From a virus: a stretch of DNA of 64,000 nt. The notes below the pieces were generated by a model that was given only the letters and a program-made list of their open reading frames with translations, was not told where the DNA came from and did not search any database. Positions 20,601-28,402 of the stretch are shown here, one piece after another. Position 1 is the stretch's first letter; every line of letters begins with the position of its first letter. The translations under genes were made by a program, and so were the position numbers. The stretch covers positions 1-64,000 of the IMG/VR virus record IMGVR_UViG_3300004369_000006, one strand, 5' to 3'.

Positions 20601-21761
20601 GCAATTGAGAAAGAAAACCATACTCAACGTATAGCAAGGGAATCAAGTAAAAGTATTATAAATAGAATCTTTAATCGCGATACACTATATGTTTTTTATC
20701 GTGCTGAAGAAGTAACTAGTAACCTGGTACTAGGAGCTATGGCTCGTAACTATGGCGTAGATCCTTTAGATGGTAAAGTACGTAGGCTTGCTGAGATAGA
20801 TGGTGATGTTAAGAGTATCCATGATATGTGGAAAGAAGCTACAGATTCAGGTAAGACTATTGAAGACCTTCCTCTGACTGATGAGCAGTTTGCAGAATTT
20901 AGAACTATGGTTCGTACTACTTCACGTAGAATTAAGGGTACGAATATGAATGCTGATCAATCTGTATATTCAGGAAATATTTTAAATAAAGTATTTGGAA
21001 TGTTTAGGACGTGGCTTACTCCTATGCTTATGAATATCTATGGGGGTATCCGTTACAATAAAGGAATGGATGACTTTGAGGTAGGTTCTGCTCGTGTAGC
21101 ATTGCAAGAGTTAAAGGCTATGTATGACCTAGGATTACGTAAAGGAGCTGCGGGTCTTATGCGTATGGCAGCATCTAGTATTCCTTTCTTTGGTAGTCGT
21201 TTTAGTAAGATGTCAGGACTAAAGTATGAGCTTAGTAAAAAAGCTTCTTTAGAATCTTATGAGAAGTTTATAGCTCTTAATCCTATTTATGCTAATAAGC
21301 TAACGTTAGATGAATGGCATCAGCTTCGTCAAGATACTATGAATATGCATCATAGTTATGTACGTATGCTGGCTACTATACCTTTATTACTTGCAGTGTT
21401 AGGAGGTGACTTTGATGATGATGGAGAACGTGATAGTAAAAGTATTGGCGTTTTAAACTTAGCCCACCAATTGGTTTCTCGTTTTCAAACAGAAATGTTA
21501 TTCTTCTATGACTATTCTGCAATGCGTGAGATTACACAATCTCCTATACCTATTTTAGGATTCCTAAATCTCTATAAGAATGTAACAGTAAACTCTTTTG
21601 ATGAAGCACGAGATTATATTGCAGGAGAAAACAAATTAACTAAGACAGGTAAGTCTGCAGATAAAGCTGAACAATGGCATTATAGTAAAAGATTTGTTCC
21701 TTTTATCTATCAGTATGGTAATTTAATTGAAACTTTAAATTTAGATACAGAAGACGAATAA
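17619..21761 (+). CDS. Giant cargo protein with RecB/Cas4-type PD-(D/E)XK nuclease domain, 1380 aa
   Basis: Last gene of the cargo cassette. Residues 130-290 show the ordered motifs of RecB/Cas4-type PD-(D/E)XK nucleases: GTELH (G137, H141), an aspartate in TIDGL (D230), D244-Y-K246, then a QxxxY motif (LQTGQY) about 30 residues later. Cas4-type Fe-S cysteines are absent; the only cysteine is C6. Beyond the nuclease come long helical regions (about 390-700) and a C-terminal half containing a hydrophobic segment near 1251 (IPLLLAVLGG) followed by an acidic DFDDDGERD stretch. Likely packaged and injected with the vRNAP. Substrate unknown: host DNA degradation or genome-end processing are both possible. 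Confidence 0.72.
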   Translation: MRSNYCAVIPADIKAEYGEVIGQRIMSYYPDRIPTLDEVRFIGDALKRGVRGAKLQAYTKFLDQATIEAEIDKRNAEVLEEKIIDENRGELYQLKNGKVLLYRPSQIAKETIRGKRSRKSLQGLEASANNQTLATIGTELHELNENFYVYFAQQSPLLRVKSRITAPKITRPDYLSPEAYEEIKSSIKILVDKAIAKQQTINDRTGKEGQAIVYPEVFIHNDKDTGGTIDGLVVYSNSRIDFLDYKFMKQQKEIITTETGITEFVPSTEISDIKRRTYRLQTGQYRDMLIDSYGVQKEQFDEISIIPFMMDIPIDPVYNEDGTLVSSRKPGEYKNPKFQKKVNAVIGISSEQVKQLPTGYQLTDNEILDDIIVELDKKLNIAIENARKSYYSDSDLKYAEYQDEISKLERLIEHIQREKDANSVLDYVLNMTDYINKNSNAITPNDLTYYLSEVEYFKNLLETVTKITNKEEDETIANEQLPEDSHFRKALKTNAFKTGLSLQLLNQAEEILRGKLELNLEKLNPDIAEVTSYNFGEKFIPWSEIEEPVIQTAYTLFNEAETKKYKAIKELQEEIKKEIDALKAAGYTMEQANKMIFNDKTGNIISRYDSEKRNLIFQARENNDVAYIKSIYELTDEGKNRYLLDLETRKNRLAAIHGEFSAAYNKAVSKFIDENDLANSENAWLIRAAVNKYAKLKSEEENYSEEYKKLPPAVKKYVDFYYATMQKFNAALPNEYIRENFVPNLRAQSAGILRQLLGVSAPKDLFNLIKRNTVDGLRLRQSEITSLTMDINSPDLRVPLAYKDNFEYYDKETHEYRASYTREENNFAKSKDLMYNLIMFGEAVYHKSYMDETLDTMQALMQYAKYKKSYKQDIIGGIKGLNRGYRTPELEQSDRISKNLTQLIRTHVLREHITSKDVIIGKNISANKMVSALINSARNMALGFNYKAAFAGFMTGQANLLAYSRKNRQITRKGLMSAYKHMRSANARAMNEYFAIEKENHTQRIARESSKSIINRIFNRDTLYVFYRAEEVTSNLVLGAMARNYGVDPLDGKVRRLAEIDGDVKSIHDMWKEATDSGKTIEDLPLTDEQFAEFRTMVRTTSRRIKGTNMNADQSVYSGNILNKVFGMFRTWLTPMLMNIYGGIRYNKGMDDFEVGSARVALQELKAMYDLGLRKGAAGLMRMAASSIPFFGSRFSKMSGLKYELSKKASLESYEKFIALNPIYANKLTLDEWHQLRQDTMNMHHSYVRMLATIPLLLAVLGGDFDDDGERDSKSIGVLNLAHQLVSRFQTEMLFFYDYSAMREITQSPIPILGFLNLYKNVTVNSFDEARDYIAGENKLTKTGKSADKAEQWHYSKRFVPFIYQYGNLIETLNLDTEDE

Positions 21762-21781
21762 GCTTTATAATATAATTTTTA

Positions 21782-21789
21782 TATATTTG
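21782..21789 (+). promoter_or_regulatory. Weak -7-like element (TATATTTG)
   Basis: In the 93 nt gap before the phosphoesterase gene, TATATTTG fits the Bacteroidetes -7 consensus TAnnTTTG. There is no TTTG at the -33 position, so this is only a candidate for a separate start of the phosphoesterase gene. Confidence 0.2.
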
Positions 21790-21854
21790 GGGTGTAAAGC
21801 CAAATAAATTATGTATAATGGAAGCACAGTTGGGAAAGGTAATAACCCTACTAC

Positions 21855-22970
21855 ATGAAAATAATTGACATAGCAACACAGCATTATGATGAACTTTATA
21901 ATGCTGATAGTTTACGAGCTAAGTGCCGAGAATTAGCTGAGCAATATGCAGTAGATAAAACTGCAATTCGTAAACACTTCTACAAGCTAAGAAAAGAAAG
22001 AGAACATTCTGCTCTATATGACTTTGCTGATAAAAATGGGTTTGATGCCAGTCAAGTAAATCACTACTGGTATAAAGGCAAAAGCATCTCTGCTCATGTC
22101 AAGCCTGAACAAATTACCTACGATGAGATAAAGCAAGAGCTTATAGATGAGCTTAAAAATTATAGTCCAGAATACCCTACTCTAGAATATAAACAAACAT
22201 CAGAGCCACATCTTCTACTTATAGATCCTGCAGATGTACACATAGGTAAGCTAGCCACGTTTATTGAAACAGGAGATGAGTATAATACTCAGATTGCCTG
22301 TGAAAGGGTGATAAACGGAGTAGAAGGCATATTGAATAAAGCAAAGGGATTTGACATTGATCAAATCCTTTTTGTAGGTGGCAATGACATCTTACATATA
22401 GATACTCCTAAACGCACTACTACAAGTGGCACACCACAAGATACCGATGGTATGTGGTATGAGAACTTTACTGCAGCAAAAGAAATCTATATTAAAGCAT
22501 TAGAAACTTTAGTTACAGTTGCACCTGTACATTTTGTATTTAATCCGTCTAACCACGATTATACAAATGGTTTCTTCTTAGCAGATGTAATACAGACTTG
22601 GTTTAGGAAACATCCTAACATTACTTTTGATTGCAGTATCAGTCATAGGAAATACTACAGGTACTATGATAATTTAATTGGAACTACGCATGGTGATGGA
22701 GCAAAGCAACAAGACTTGCCATTGCTCATGGCTAATGAAGCAAAAGTAGATTGGGCATCGAGTACATATAGGTATATATACACGCACCACGTTCACCATA
22801 AAACAGCAAAGGATTTCGCTGGCGTTACTGTGGAAAGTTTAAGGAGTCCTTCAGGAGCTGATAGTTGGCACCATCGTAATGGATATCAACACGCACCCAA
22901 GGCAATAGAAGGATTTATACATTCACGTGACAAAGGACAAATAGCGAGATTAACACATTACTTCGTATAA
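21855..22970 (+). CDS. Calcineurin-like metallophosphoesterase with N-terminal HTH-like segment
   Basis: The 371 aa protein shows the metallophosphoesterase metal ligands in order: DxH (D127, H129), GGND (175-178) with H181, the NHD motif (N233-D235), then THGD and a final HHVHH-type motif about 70 residues later. Residues 20-50 look like a helix-turn-helix (ELAEQYAVDKTAIRKHFYKL), suggesting DNA binding. The family hydrolyses phosphodiesters and includes Mre11/SbcD-like nucleases, so a DNA-processing role is plausible. It follows the cargo cassette after 93 nt and ends at the convergent terminator. It has three cysteines, unlike the cargo genes, which argues it is not a packaged protein. Confidence 0.8.
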   Translation: MKIIDIATQHYDELYNADSLRAKCRELAEQYAVDKTAIRKHFYKLRKEREHSALYDFADKNGFDASQVNHYWYKGKSISAHVKPEQITYDEIKQELIDELKNYSPEYPTLEYKQTSEPHLLLIDPADVHIGKLATFIETGDEYNTQIACERVINGVEGILNKAKGFDIDQILFVGGNDILHIDTPKRTTTSGTPQDTDGMWYENFTAAKEIYIKALETLVTVAPVHFVFNPSNHDYTNGFFLADVIQTWFRKHPNITFDCSISHRKYYRYYDNLIGTTHGDGAKQQDLPLLMANEAKVDWASSTYRYIYTHHVHHKTAKDFAGVTVESLRSPSGADSWHHRNGYQHAPKAIEGFIHSRDKGQIARLTHYFV

Positions 22971-22997
22971 AAAAAGCCCCTAATTAAAGGGGCTTTC
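22971..22997. terminator. Convergent bidirectional terminator
   Basis: A perfect 8 bp inverted repeat (AAAGCCCC / GGGGCTTT, loop TAATTAAA) lies between the converging phosphoesterase and small leftward gene. The T-tract is long for leftward transcripts and short for rightward ones, so it should work best on the minus strand. Confidence 0.85.
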
Positions 22998-23005
22998 TAA
23001 TCACA

Positions 23006-23200
23006 CTATTTATCAGAGTTCAATAAGCTCATCAGCTTTTCTATATACAGGCTGAAATCCATAGCTTCCTCCTGCGCATGTTTAAGCCAATCTATTACTG
23101 AAAGATCATCTCGTTCTAGAGTTGTATTGTATTTCTCAATGCCTACTTTAGAACGCTCTCTGTACTTTGCAATAACTGATTCCACGTGCTTATCCGCCAC
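23006..23200 (-). CDS. Small MazG-like NTP pyrophosphohydrolase-like protein (tentative)
   Basis: The 64 aa helical protein resembles small phage nucleotide-pyrophosphohydrolase-like proteins: a KYRERSKVGIEKY start, then WLKHAQEEAMDFSLYIEKL, where EExxD-type acids would bind magnesium. It is shorter than full MazG/MazZ-type enzymes and would need to form oligomers. The start is GTG, preceded by AGGA about 7 nt upstream; no in-frame ATG gives the conserved N-terminus. Last gene of the leftward block, 8 nt after the previous stop. The function is a family resemblance only. Confidence 0.5.
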   Translation of the reverse strand: MADKHVESVIAKYRERSKVGIEKYNTTLERDDLSVIDWLKHAQEEAMDFSLYIEKLMSLLNSDK

Positions 23201-23208
23201 AACAAATC

Positions 23209-23673
23209 CTATTTTACAAAATTACTAAGTTTGACAAAGGTAAGATCATATTTGATACGAATGTCATTCATATCATCTTTGTTCTTAGCACTACGATTAG
23301 CGGCTTTTATAATCTCTGCTTTTGTAAATAGCAAAGGAGCTACTTGTGTAGTTCTTCCTGCGTCACTGCGCTTAGAAGGATCAAACAAAGACAAGAAGTA
23401 ATACTGGTCTTTACTGTTTACTTCTTTGTTCTTGTTGTCCATAATTACTACAGGTTGGCAAGGCTTAGATGCCAGGTACAAACTTGTAGCGTACTTCTTG
23501 CTGTTTTCTACAGATTTATTCTTGTACTTCTGTAGTTCAGCAGTGTGCCTGTTAAGGTCGTTTAAGTTCTCATCAATTAGTTCTTTTACATCCATGTTTC
23601 TTTTGTAAGCAATAACGCCTAGTAACCAAGAAATAATAACTAAAGCAAGAACCGTAATTACATAATAATTCAT
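23209..23673 (-). CDS. Membrane-anchored hypothetical protein, 154 aa
   Basis: An N-terminal hydrophobic helix (VITVLALVIISWLLGVIAY, about residues 5-23) is followed by a charged coiled-coil-like region and a C-terminal domain. This predicts a type II or N-anchored membrane protein. It lies downstream of a hairpin terminator, so expression may need read-through or a separate start. Function not recognised; candidates include inner-membrane functions such as exclusion or spanin-like roles, without support. Confidence 0.6.
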   Translation of the reverse strand: MNYYVITVLALVIISWLLGVIAYKRNMDVKELIDENLNDLNRHTAELQKYKNKSVENSKKYATSLYLASKPCQPVVIMDNKNKEVNSKDQYYFLSLFDPSKRSDAGRTTQVAPLLFTKAEIIKAANRSAKNKDDMNDIRIKYDLTFVKLSNFVK

Positions 23674-23705
23674 ACTGTAATGTTTTGGAATTCAACAAAT
23701 ATAGT

Positions 23706-23739
23706 AAAAAGGGACACACTTTTACATGTGCCCCCTTTT
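23706..23739 (-). terminator. Rho-independent terminator or attenuator (leftward)
   Basis: On the minus strand AAAAGGGGGCACA pairs imperfectly with TGTGTCCCTTTT around an 8 nt loop and is followed by TTTTT. It sits 9 nt after the stop of the DUF932-like gene. Confidence 0.75.
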
Positions 23740-23747
23740 ACATGGCT

Positions 23748-24458
23748 TTATACAACCTCTTCTAAGAAGTATTGAGTAATCTCCTTGTTCTGCTCTATAG
23801 CACCTAGATTACCTTTCTTTAGAACCTCTGTAATGTTATTGTATAGATTCCAAGCACTGCCATTACCATTAGGCATAGCAAAGTTCTCACTCTGTTCTAT
23901 CTCACGGGTAAGTGCAGTCAATTGATTAGCACGCAGTAACTCATGCTTATAGAATAAGTCACCGATAATATGTGCAGTATCTGTACGTCCTAGTTGTTCA
24001 GCATGCAGTACTTCTTTAATTGCTGCAGCTTTGTTAATTTGATGACGTAAAGAGTACGTAGTACTATATATCATTTCACCTAGATCATCAAACACATTTT
24101 TGGTGTGTCTACGCATATAGGTAATATCACCGATTACCATACCATTAGAACATATCATTACCATAGCACCTGCAGCTAAGGCTACCGACATACTCTTGTC
24201 ATAAGAGTTTCGGTATGCTAACATCATCTTAAATGCAGGATCAGGATTATTTAAGTCTTGGATTCCTAAGTAACCAATAACACGTTGTCCTCCGCTATAC
24301 AAAGTATGGTAGTTATTGGTAACTGTTAAACCTTGCGTAAATAATTGCTGAGTTAATGCATTGATTAAATACTCATTGCTAATGGGTTGATACGAAGTAG
24401 TTGGTAGTGGAGCTTTAGTTTTGTAAAGGTCTTCGAGATTTGAATTGTAATGTAACAT
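23748..24458 (-). CDS. DUF932-like phage protein, 236 aa
   Basis: The protein resembles the DUF932 / phage-plasmid family: an N-terminal 'Y..IS..YLINAL' region, a central beta segment, then RNSYDKSMSV and AGAMVMICSNGMV (near 88-113), matching the family's 'R.S.D.S...G..V..CSNG' pattern. The molecular function of the family is not established. It is usually found near replication or accessory genes of phages and plasmids, as here. It precedes a terminator and is the last gene before the hairpin in the replication transcript. Confidence 0.65.
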   Translation of the reverse strand: MLHYNSNLEDLYKTKAPLPTTSYQPISNEYLINALTQQLFTQGLTVTNNYHTLYSGGQRVIGYLGIQDLNNPDPAFKMMLAYRNSYDKSMSVALAAGAMVMICSNGMVIGDITYMRRHTKNVFDDLGEMIYSTTYSLRHQINKAAAIKEVLHAEQLGRTDTAHIIGDLFYKHELLRANQLTALTREIEQSENFAMPNGNGSAWNLYNNITEVLKKGNLGAIEQNKEITQYFLEEVV

Positions 24459-24469
24459 AATGATTAGAA

Positions 24470-24790
24470 TTAAAGGATTAAGAAATTAGTGTTGTTTAAT
24501 TCACGGATTAGTTTGTCTAACGTGAGATTGGGATTAATAAATCTAATGTGATCTAAAGTATTAGTGAGATAATAAGTATATAAACCATCTGCTCTTCGAA
24601 TGATATAGACATGCCCTGACGTAGTATTAAAGTCATGCACTAGGTTTATAGTAAATCGCAATACACGATCTTCATATAAACGAATGTCTGTAGTATTCCA
24701 AGATTTAGATAAGATTTTATTACACTTATCGAAAGCATCGTCAAATGCCTCTCCTTCAATTAACAACTTGTTCAAGTTTAACTTCGCCAT
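24470..24790 (-). CDS. Hypothetical protein, 106 aa
   Basis: Not recognised. Start placed at the ATG encoding MAKLNLNKL (24790); an upstream TTG would add four residues and overlap more of the DnaA-like gene. The overlap with that gene is 35 nt. Predicted mixed alpha/beta with a central beta hairpin (HVYIIRRADGLYTYYL). No motif points to a function. Confidence 0.6.
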   Translation of the reverse strand: MAKLNLNKLLIEGEAFDDAFDKCNKILSKSWNTTDIRLYEDRVLRFTINLVHDFNTTSGHVYIIRRADGLYTYYLTNTLDHIRFINPNLTLDKLIRELNNTNFLIL

Positions 24791-25229
24791 CTTTTTCTTC
24801 AATATTAGTTAATAGTTGTTCTTTGAGCTTTAGCAATCTGTCTATCTCTTGATTGATAATATGTAAGAAAGACTCAGGTGCTGTGTTGATATAGCGCACC
24901 TCTTTCATGATTTGCTCAAACTTTTTACGTTCATTAGGATACACATCTAACATACCATTATACGTCTTACAATGATATATTATAGTAGCATGGTTAGGTA
25001 TTACATTAACCATTCCTGTAGCGTAGTAGTAAGATTCCGCAATATGTTGATAGGGCATATTATATAATTGTCTAATTAGATAATAATATACCCTTCGTAT
25101 ATTGATCAGGGATTTTTCGCGGGATTTACTACCCACCATTTCAGGTGTCGTTTTGTTTAATGGATCAAGATGCTTAATAATTATAGTAAGTACCTCTTTC
25201 CAGTACTTTTCATTAGGAATTGATTGCAT
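24756..25229 (-). CDS. DnaA domain IV-like DNA-binding protein, 157 aa
   Basis: Residues 34-90 match the C-terminal DNA-binding domain of the replication initiator DnaA. They have the basic SKSREKS entry, an IRRVYYYLIRQL helix, a helix-turn-helix (MPYQHIAESYY) and the signature-like NHATIIYHCKT, the counterpart of bacterial (D/N)HxTVxxAxxK. The AAA+ ATPase domain is absent, so it cannot act as a full DnaA. Residues 110-157 form a charged coiled-coil-like tail. It may recognise a phage or host origin, or act as a regulator competing with host DnaA. It ends 2 nt or less from its neighbours in the replication block, between UDG and two small genes. Confidence 0.75.
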   Translation of the reverse strand: MQSIPNEKYWKEVLTIIIKHLDPLNKTTPEMVGSKSREKSLINIRRVYYYLIRQLYNMPYQHIAESYYYATGMVNVIPNHATIIYHCKTYNGMLDVYPNERKKFEQIMKEVRYINTAPESFLHIINQEIDRLLKLKEQLLTNIEEKDGEVKLEQVVN

Positions 25230-25230
25230 A

Positions 25231-25917
25231 TTATATCCATTTAATTTGATACTCTTCTCCGTTTATACCTGTAATGATTTCATTCGCCATCTTAAAATGA
25301 TTGCAACCTAGAAATCCTGCATCTAATTTACGTAGTTCTGCTGCAGGATGAGCTGCGGTTAATACATGATGAAATGACTTCATATACATATTCTCAAAAG
25401 ACTTCGCATGTTTACCCCATAACATAAATATAAGACCACTATTATTTTGTGCAATAAGGTCTATAATCTGCATGGTAATTGGTAACCATTCTGCACTGTG
25501 GCTATTGGCTTTGCCTTTATGTACAGTAAGAGCAGTATTAAGAAGTAATACACCTTGCTTAGCCCAAGACTCTAATGTATAATCAAAGTCTTTGCCTTCG
25601 CTTTGATACTCTCTATCTAATTCTTTGCGTATTACTTGCAAAGAAGGAGGTATAGTACCATTAGGATTCTTAACACCGAAGGATAGACCACTTGCCATAC
25701 CAGGAGTATGATAAGGGTCTTGTCCTAAAATTACTACCTTGAGGTCTTTGTAAGGGGTTAGTCTAAAAGCTTTGAAAATATCTTGACTTTCAGGGTACGT
25801 AGGGGCTTGTGATTGCCATTTAGCTATCTGTACACCAATATTCTGAAACTCATTGGTACTAGTGATAGCTTCTAAGGGTTCATACCATGTACCCAGCCAA
25901 GTTTTTAACACGCTCAT
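25231..25917 (-). CDS. ung: Uracil-DNA glycosylase, family 1
   Basis: Complete 228 aa family 1 UDG, which removes uracil from DNA by cleaving the N-glycosidic bond. Seen: the catalytic water-activating motif GQDPYH (65-70, D67), the LLLNTALTV uracil-pocket motif (124-132, with N127), and the DNA-intercalation histidine motif HPAAE (H190; HPSP in many relatives). With the dUTPase encoded 12 kb upstream in the same block, it would keep uracil out of phage DNA. Family 1 UDGs are common in crAss-like phages. It overlaps the next upstream gene by 38 nt. Confidence 0.95.
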   Translation of the reverse strand: MSVLKTWLGTWYEPLEAITSTNEFQNIGVQIAKWQSQAPTYPESQDIFKAFRLTPYKDLKVVILGQDPYHTPGMASGLSFGVKNPNGTIPPSLQVIRKELDREYQSEGKDFDYTLESWAKQGVLLLNTALTVHKGKANSHSAEWLPITMQIIDLIAQNNSGLIFMLWGKHAKSFENMYMKSFHHVLTAAHPAAELRKLDAGFLGCNHFKMANEIITGINGEEYQIKWI

Positions 25918-26764
25918 ATTCTTGTTTTGATATTAATTGTGATTCATAAAGTCCATCTATGCCTTCGATATCCATTGCTTGGTATAGCTCAATATTACTA
26001 GGTAATTTCATATTGAGTTTTTCTTCCCAAGCTTCTATTAGAATGTCAGACTTAGAAGTTATGCTACTAATAAAAATGTAATCTCGTTTAGGAAGACTAT
26101 TCTTTAGATAACTCATATAGGTTACAGGTAGTAAACTGTATTGACTACGCATAATTGTATTGTAAGATTCAAACCAATAAGGCTTTGCAATCTTGCTTAG
26201 TACAATATAATTATCGTTACCATATGGAGTAGTAAAGACATAATTTTCTTCTAAACATTGAGATTCTACTAGATCTTTAAGTAGTTTAAATTGCTTATCA
26301 TTTCGTATTTGCTTGTTATAATGCAATAAGAAATGCACAGCATAACGATATTTCTCTTGTTCTAGTTCAGGATAATATGCAAAAACACCAAGGAATAAAG
26401 GACTTTCCATAATGTTAAATGCAATCTTACCTGCCGTAGCTGCAAGAAATACCTTAGAAGGATTCTCAATAAAACTATGTAGGGTAATCTTCTTCATTGA
26501 TTTGCTAAGATCAAACGTAGATATCTTAGCAATCTTAAATGGCAAAGACATTTTAATATTTATATCATCAGCAATAATAATATCTCCTACATTAATTACG
26601 TGATCTCCTATATAGAAAGTACCGCAGTAAGATTCCGTTACATTAATCTCTCCTTCGGCTTTTTCTTTAGTTAGGATAGTGCATTCATATCCACTTACAT
26701 GTACTTTGGTATTAGCATTTCTAATATCAATTACCTGTGGCTGGGTTGATGGTTGTATACTCAT
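25880..26764 (-). CDS. Hypothetical protein in replication block, 294 aa
   Basis: Not recognised. Start placed at the ATG at 26764 (MSIQPS); a TTG two codons upstream is also in frame. The N-terminal ~80 residues look beta-rich (KVHVSGYECTIL, TFYIGDHVINVGDIIIADD), and the C-terminal half is helical with a YFISSIT-like hydrophobic strand. It overlaps both neighbours (UDG and the RecB-like nuclease), implying translational coupling and a role tied to DNA replication or repair. No catalytic motif was found. Confidence 0.65.
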   Translation of the reverse strand: MSIQPSTQPQVIDIRNANTKVHVSGYECTILTKEKAEGEINVTESYCGTFYIGDHVINVGDIIIADDINIKMSLPFKIAKISTFDLSKSMKKITLHSFIENPSKVFLAATAGKIAFNIMESPLFLGVFAYYPELEQEKYRYAVHFLLHYNKQIRNDKQFKLLKDLVESQCLEENYVFTTPYGNDNYIVLSKIAKPYWFESYNTIMRSQYSLLPVTYMSYLKNSLPKRDYIFISSITSKSDILIEAWEEKLNMKLPSNIELYQAMDIEGIDGLYESQLISKQEYERVKNLAGYMV

Positions 26765-27818
26765 TGACAATTACTTTACCGTTAGACTTACGTACATCCA
26801 TGGGATAATCATAGCTACCAAGCTGTAAGTACTCTTTGTATTCATCAATGAGCTGTTCATAACCTTTTGTAGGCTTACCACTTGCTAGGCTATAACCTCC
26901 GTTAGTGCCTACTTCTAAGTCTATATCAGACATTTGGAAGATTCGTGGTCTGCCTGTAGATGTAAATGATTCTACCGCAAAATAAGGATTTTCTATTACT
27001 AAGTCTAATCCTTCTGCTTTTAGCCAATGAGATAATGCAAGTTTATAAAATGCACCTTGTAAGTCATACCTAAATTTACGATAAGAATAATCAAAAGAAC
27101 TTACTGGTCCTTCCTTGACTTTGATGTCAATGATTTGCGCAATGCCTTCATTAGGATTAATACGCACAATATCTAGCATACTCTTACACTTTACTCCTTT
27201 ATACTCAAAGTATATCGGTAGCTGATACAAGTATGCCCAGTCATCTACATTTTCTTGTTGAGTAATATACTTAGTAGTATAAGGATGATTGCGTAAAGAC
27301 TCCGCAGTTCTAAGAGCCATATCATATCCTTTTTCACTAAGTATTTCTTTATCCTTAGCTTGTAGAATAAACTCAAAGTACGTCTTACCTTCTTTGGCAA
27401 ATCTCTCATATACAAACTTCTCAAAGTTATCACGTTTAATATCTGTATTATCATACGCAGCTTGAAAAGCATCCATGTTGACATCTTCAATCTTCTCTAA
27501 TCCTCTTTGCCAGCATATCTTATACAGGTTATGGCAGAAGGTCAGCATCTGCCCCGTAGGGATAACACCAGGATAAACATCAAAGATCTCATACATGGAC
27601 GATTCATCAAGACACAGCAGTGCATCAACAGCAGTACCTATCTTCATAGGTGTGTCACTAAAATCTGGAAACTCAAACTTCTTTTCTTGTTCTTTCTGTT
27701 TCATAATATCAGAAAGTAAGAAGGGATCTACACTTAGTTTAGTAAGCATAGATTGGGATACTCGCTCTTGCTTGTGATAGTCCTTCACAGCAAAAGCATT
27801 TGAATTAGTTGCAATCAT
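26727..27818 (-). CDS. RecB-like PD-(D/E)XK exonuclease, 363 aa
   Basis: The motifs of RecB/RecE-type nucleases are present in order: GTAVD (61-65, where many relatives have GxxxH), D216 in KSMLDIV, D231-I-K233 (the DxK core), and QxxxY (Q254 to Y258). This family resects DNA ends or degrades single-stranded DNA. Located in the replication block and overlapping a second PD-(D/E)XK gene by 4 nt, it is probably a recombination or repair exonuclease. The His to Asp change at the first motif resembles RecE/Exo VIII-like variants. Activity is inferred. Confidence 0.8.
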   Translation of the reverse strand: MIATNSNAFAVKDYHKQERVSQSMLTKLSVDPFLLSDIMKQKEQEKKFEFPDFSDTPMKIGTAVDALLCLDESSMYEIFDVYPGVIPTGQMLTFCHNLYKICWQRGLEKIEDVNMDAFQAAYDNTDIKRDNFEKFVYERFAKEGKTYFEFILQAKDKEILSEKGYDMALRTAESLRNHPYTTKYITQQENVDDWAYLYQLPIYFEYKGVKCKSMLDIVRINPNEGIAQIIDIKVKEGPVSSFDYSYRKFRYDLQGAFYKLALSHWLKAEGLDLVIENPYFAVESFTSTGRPRIFQMSDIDLEVGTNGGYSLASGKPTKGYEQLIDEYKEYLQLGSYDYPMDVRKSNGKVIVNEYTTINPATGN

Positions 27819-28402
27819 AACGAATTAAGGAACTGATTAAATGATGGGGCTTTGAACTTGCCAAAAGAATAAACGTGCCCCGTTTTAGCGTTTACTCTAT
27901 AGTCTTCAGGTACAAATGTATTGTGTACTAAAGCACGTGCTGAATTACGCACTACTATTTTTTGTACATAGATACCTAAGGTGGCATAAATAAATCGTTG
28001 AGTCAAACCAAATACCCTAGCAGCACACATGTCAGCACCAGCAGGGGGTTTAACGTCAATGTAGGATGTAAAAGGTTCCCAATCTCCTTTACTTAATTGT
28101 TCTGCGTAAAAGTAAACCTTATTGTTATACTCTATATTTTTGATGTCTTTATAGAATATACCTTCGGCTTTTTTATTCCACACAATTACAAAGTCAGGGG
28201 TATAGGTAGTATTAGAAAGTAACTCTTTAGTCACAATCTTATCTTCCTTAGTCACACGTGGTACTTTGTAATTAACAGTTAAATTAGGAGCTACTTGTGG
28301 GAAGGTAGGTTCATAGTCAAAACTATCTACATAACCGTGGTCTTGTAGTGTCTGTAAGTATGAAGCCATAATCTCTTCATCCTTACTCCTGTATTCTACC
28401 AT
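27815..28402 (-). CDS. PD-(D/E)XK endonuclease (DUF1064-like), 195 aa
   Basis: An N-terminal acidic helix (RSKDEEIMASYLQTL), the YTPDFVIVW strand near residue 68 and FTSYIDVKP near 110 give the E...PDF...DxK pattern of small phage endonucleases of the DUF1064 type, some of which are predicted Holliday-junction or structure-specific nucleases. The C-terminal TQRFIYATLGIYVQKI strand-helix completes the fold. It overlaps the next nuclease gene by 4 nt, so the two are likely co-translated. The specific substrate is unknown. Confidence 0.72.
   Translation of the reverse strand: MVEYRSKDEEIMASYLQTLQDHGYVDSFDYEPTFPQVAPNLTVNYKVPRVTKEDKIVTKELLSNTTYTPDFVIVWNKKAEGIFYKDIKNIEYNNKVYFYAEQLSKGDWEPFTSYIDVKPPAGADMCAARVFGLTQRFIYATLGIYVQKIVVRNSARALVHNTFVPEDYRVNAKTGHVYSFGKFKAPSFNQFLNSL

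Noticed and set aside
21782-21789. Strong promoter for the phosphoesterase gene
   Set aside because: No TTTG at -33; kept only as a weak candidate.
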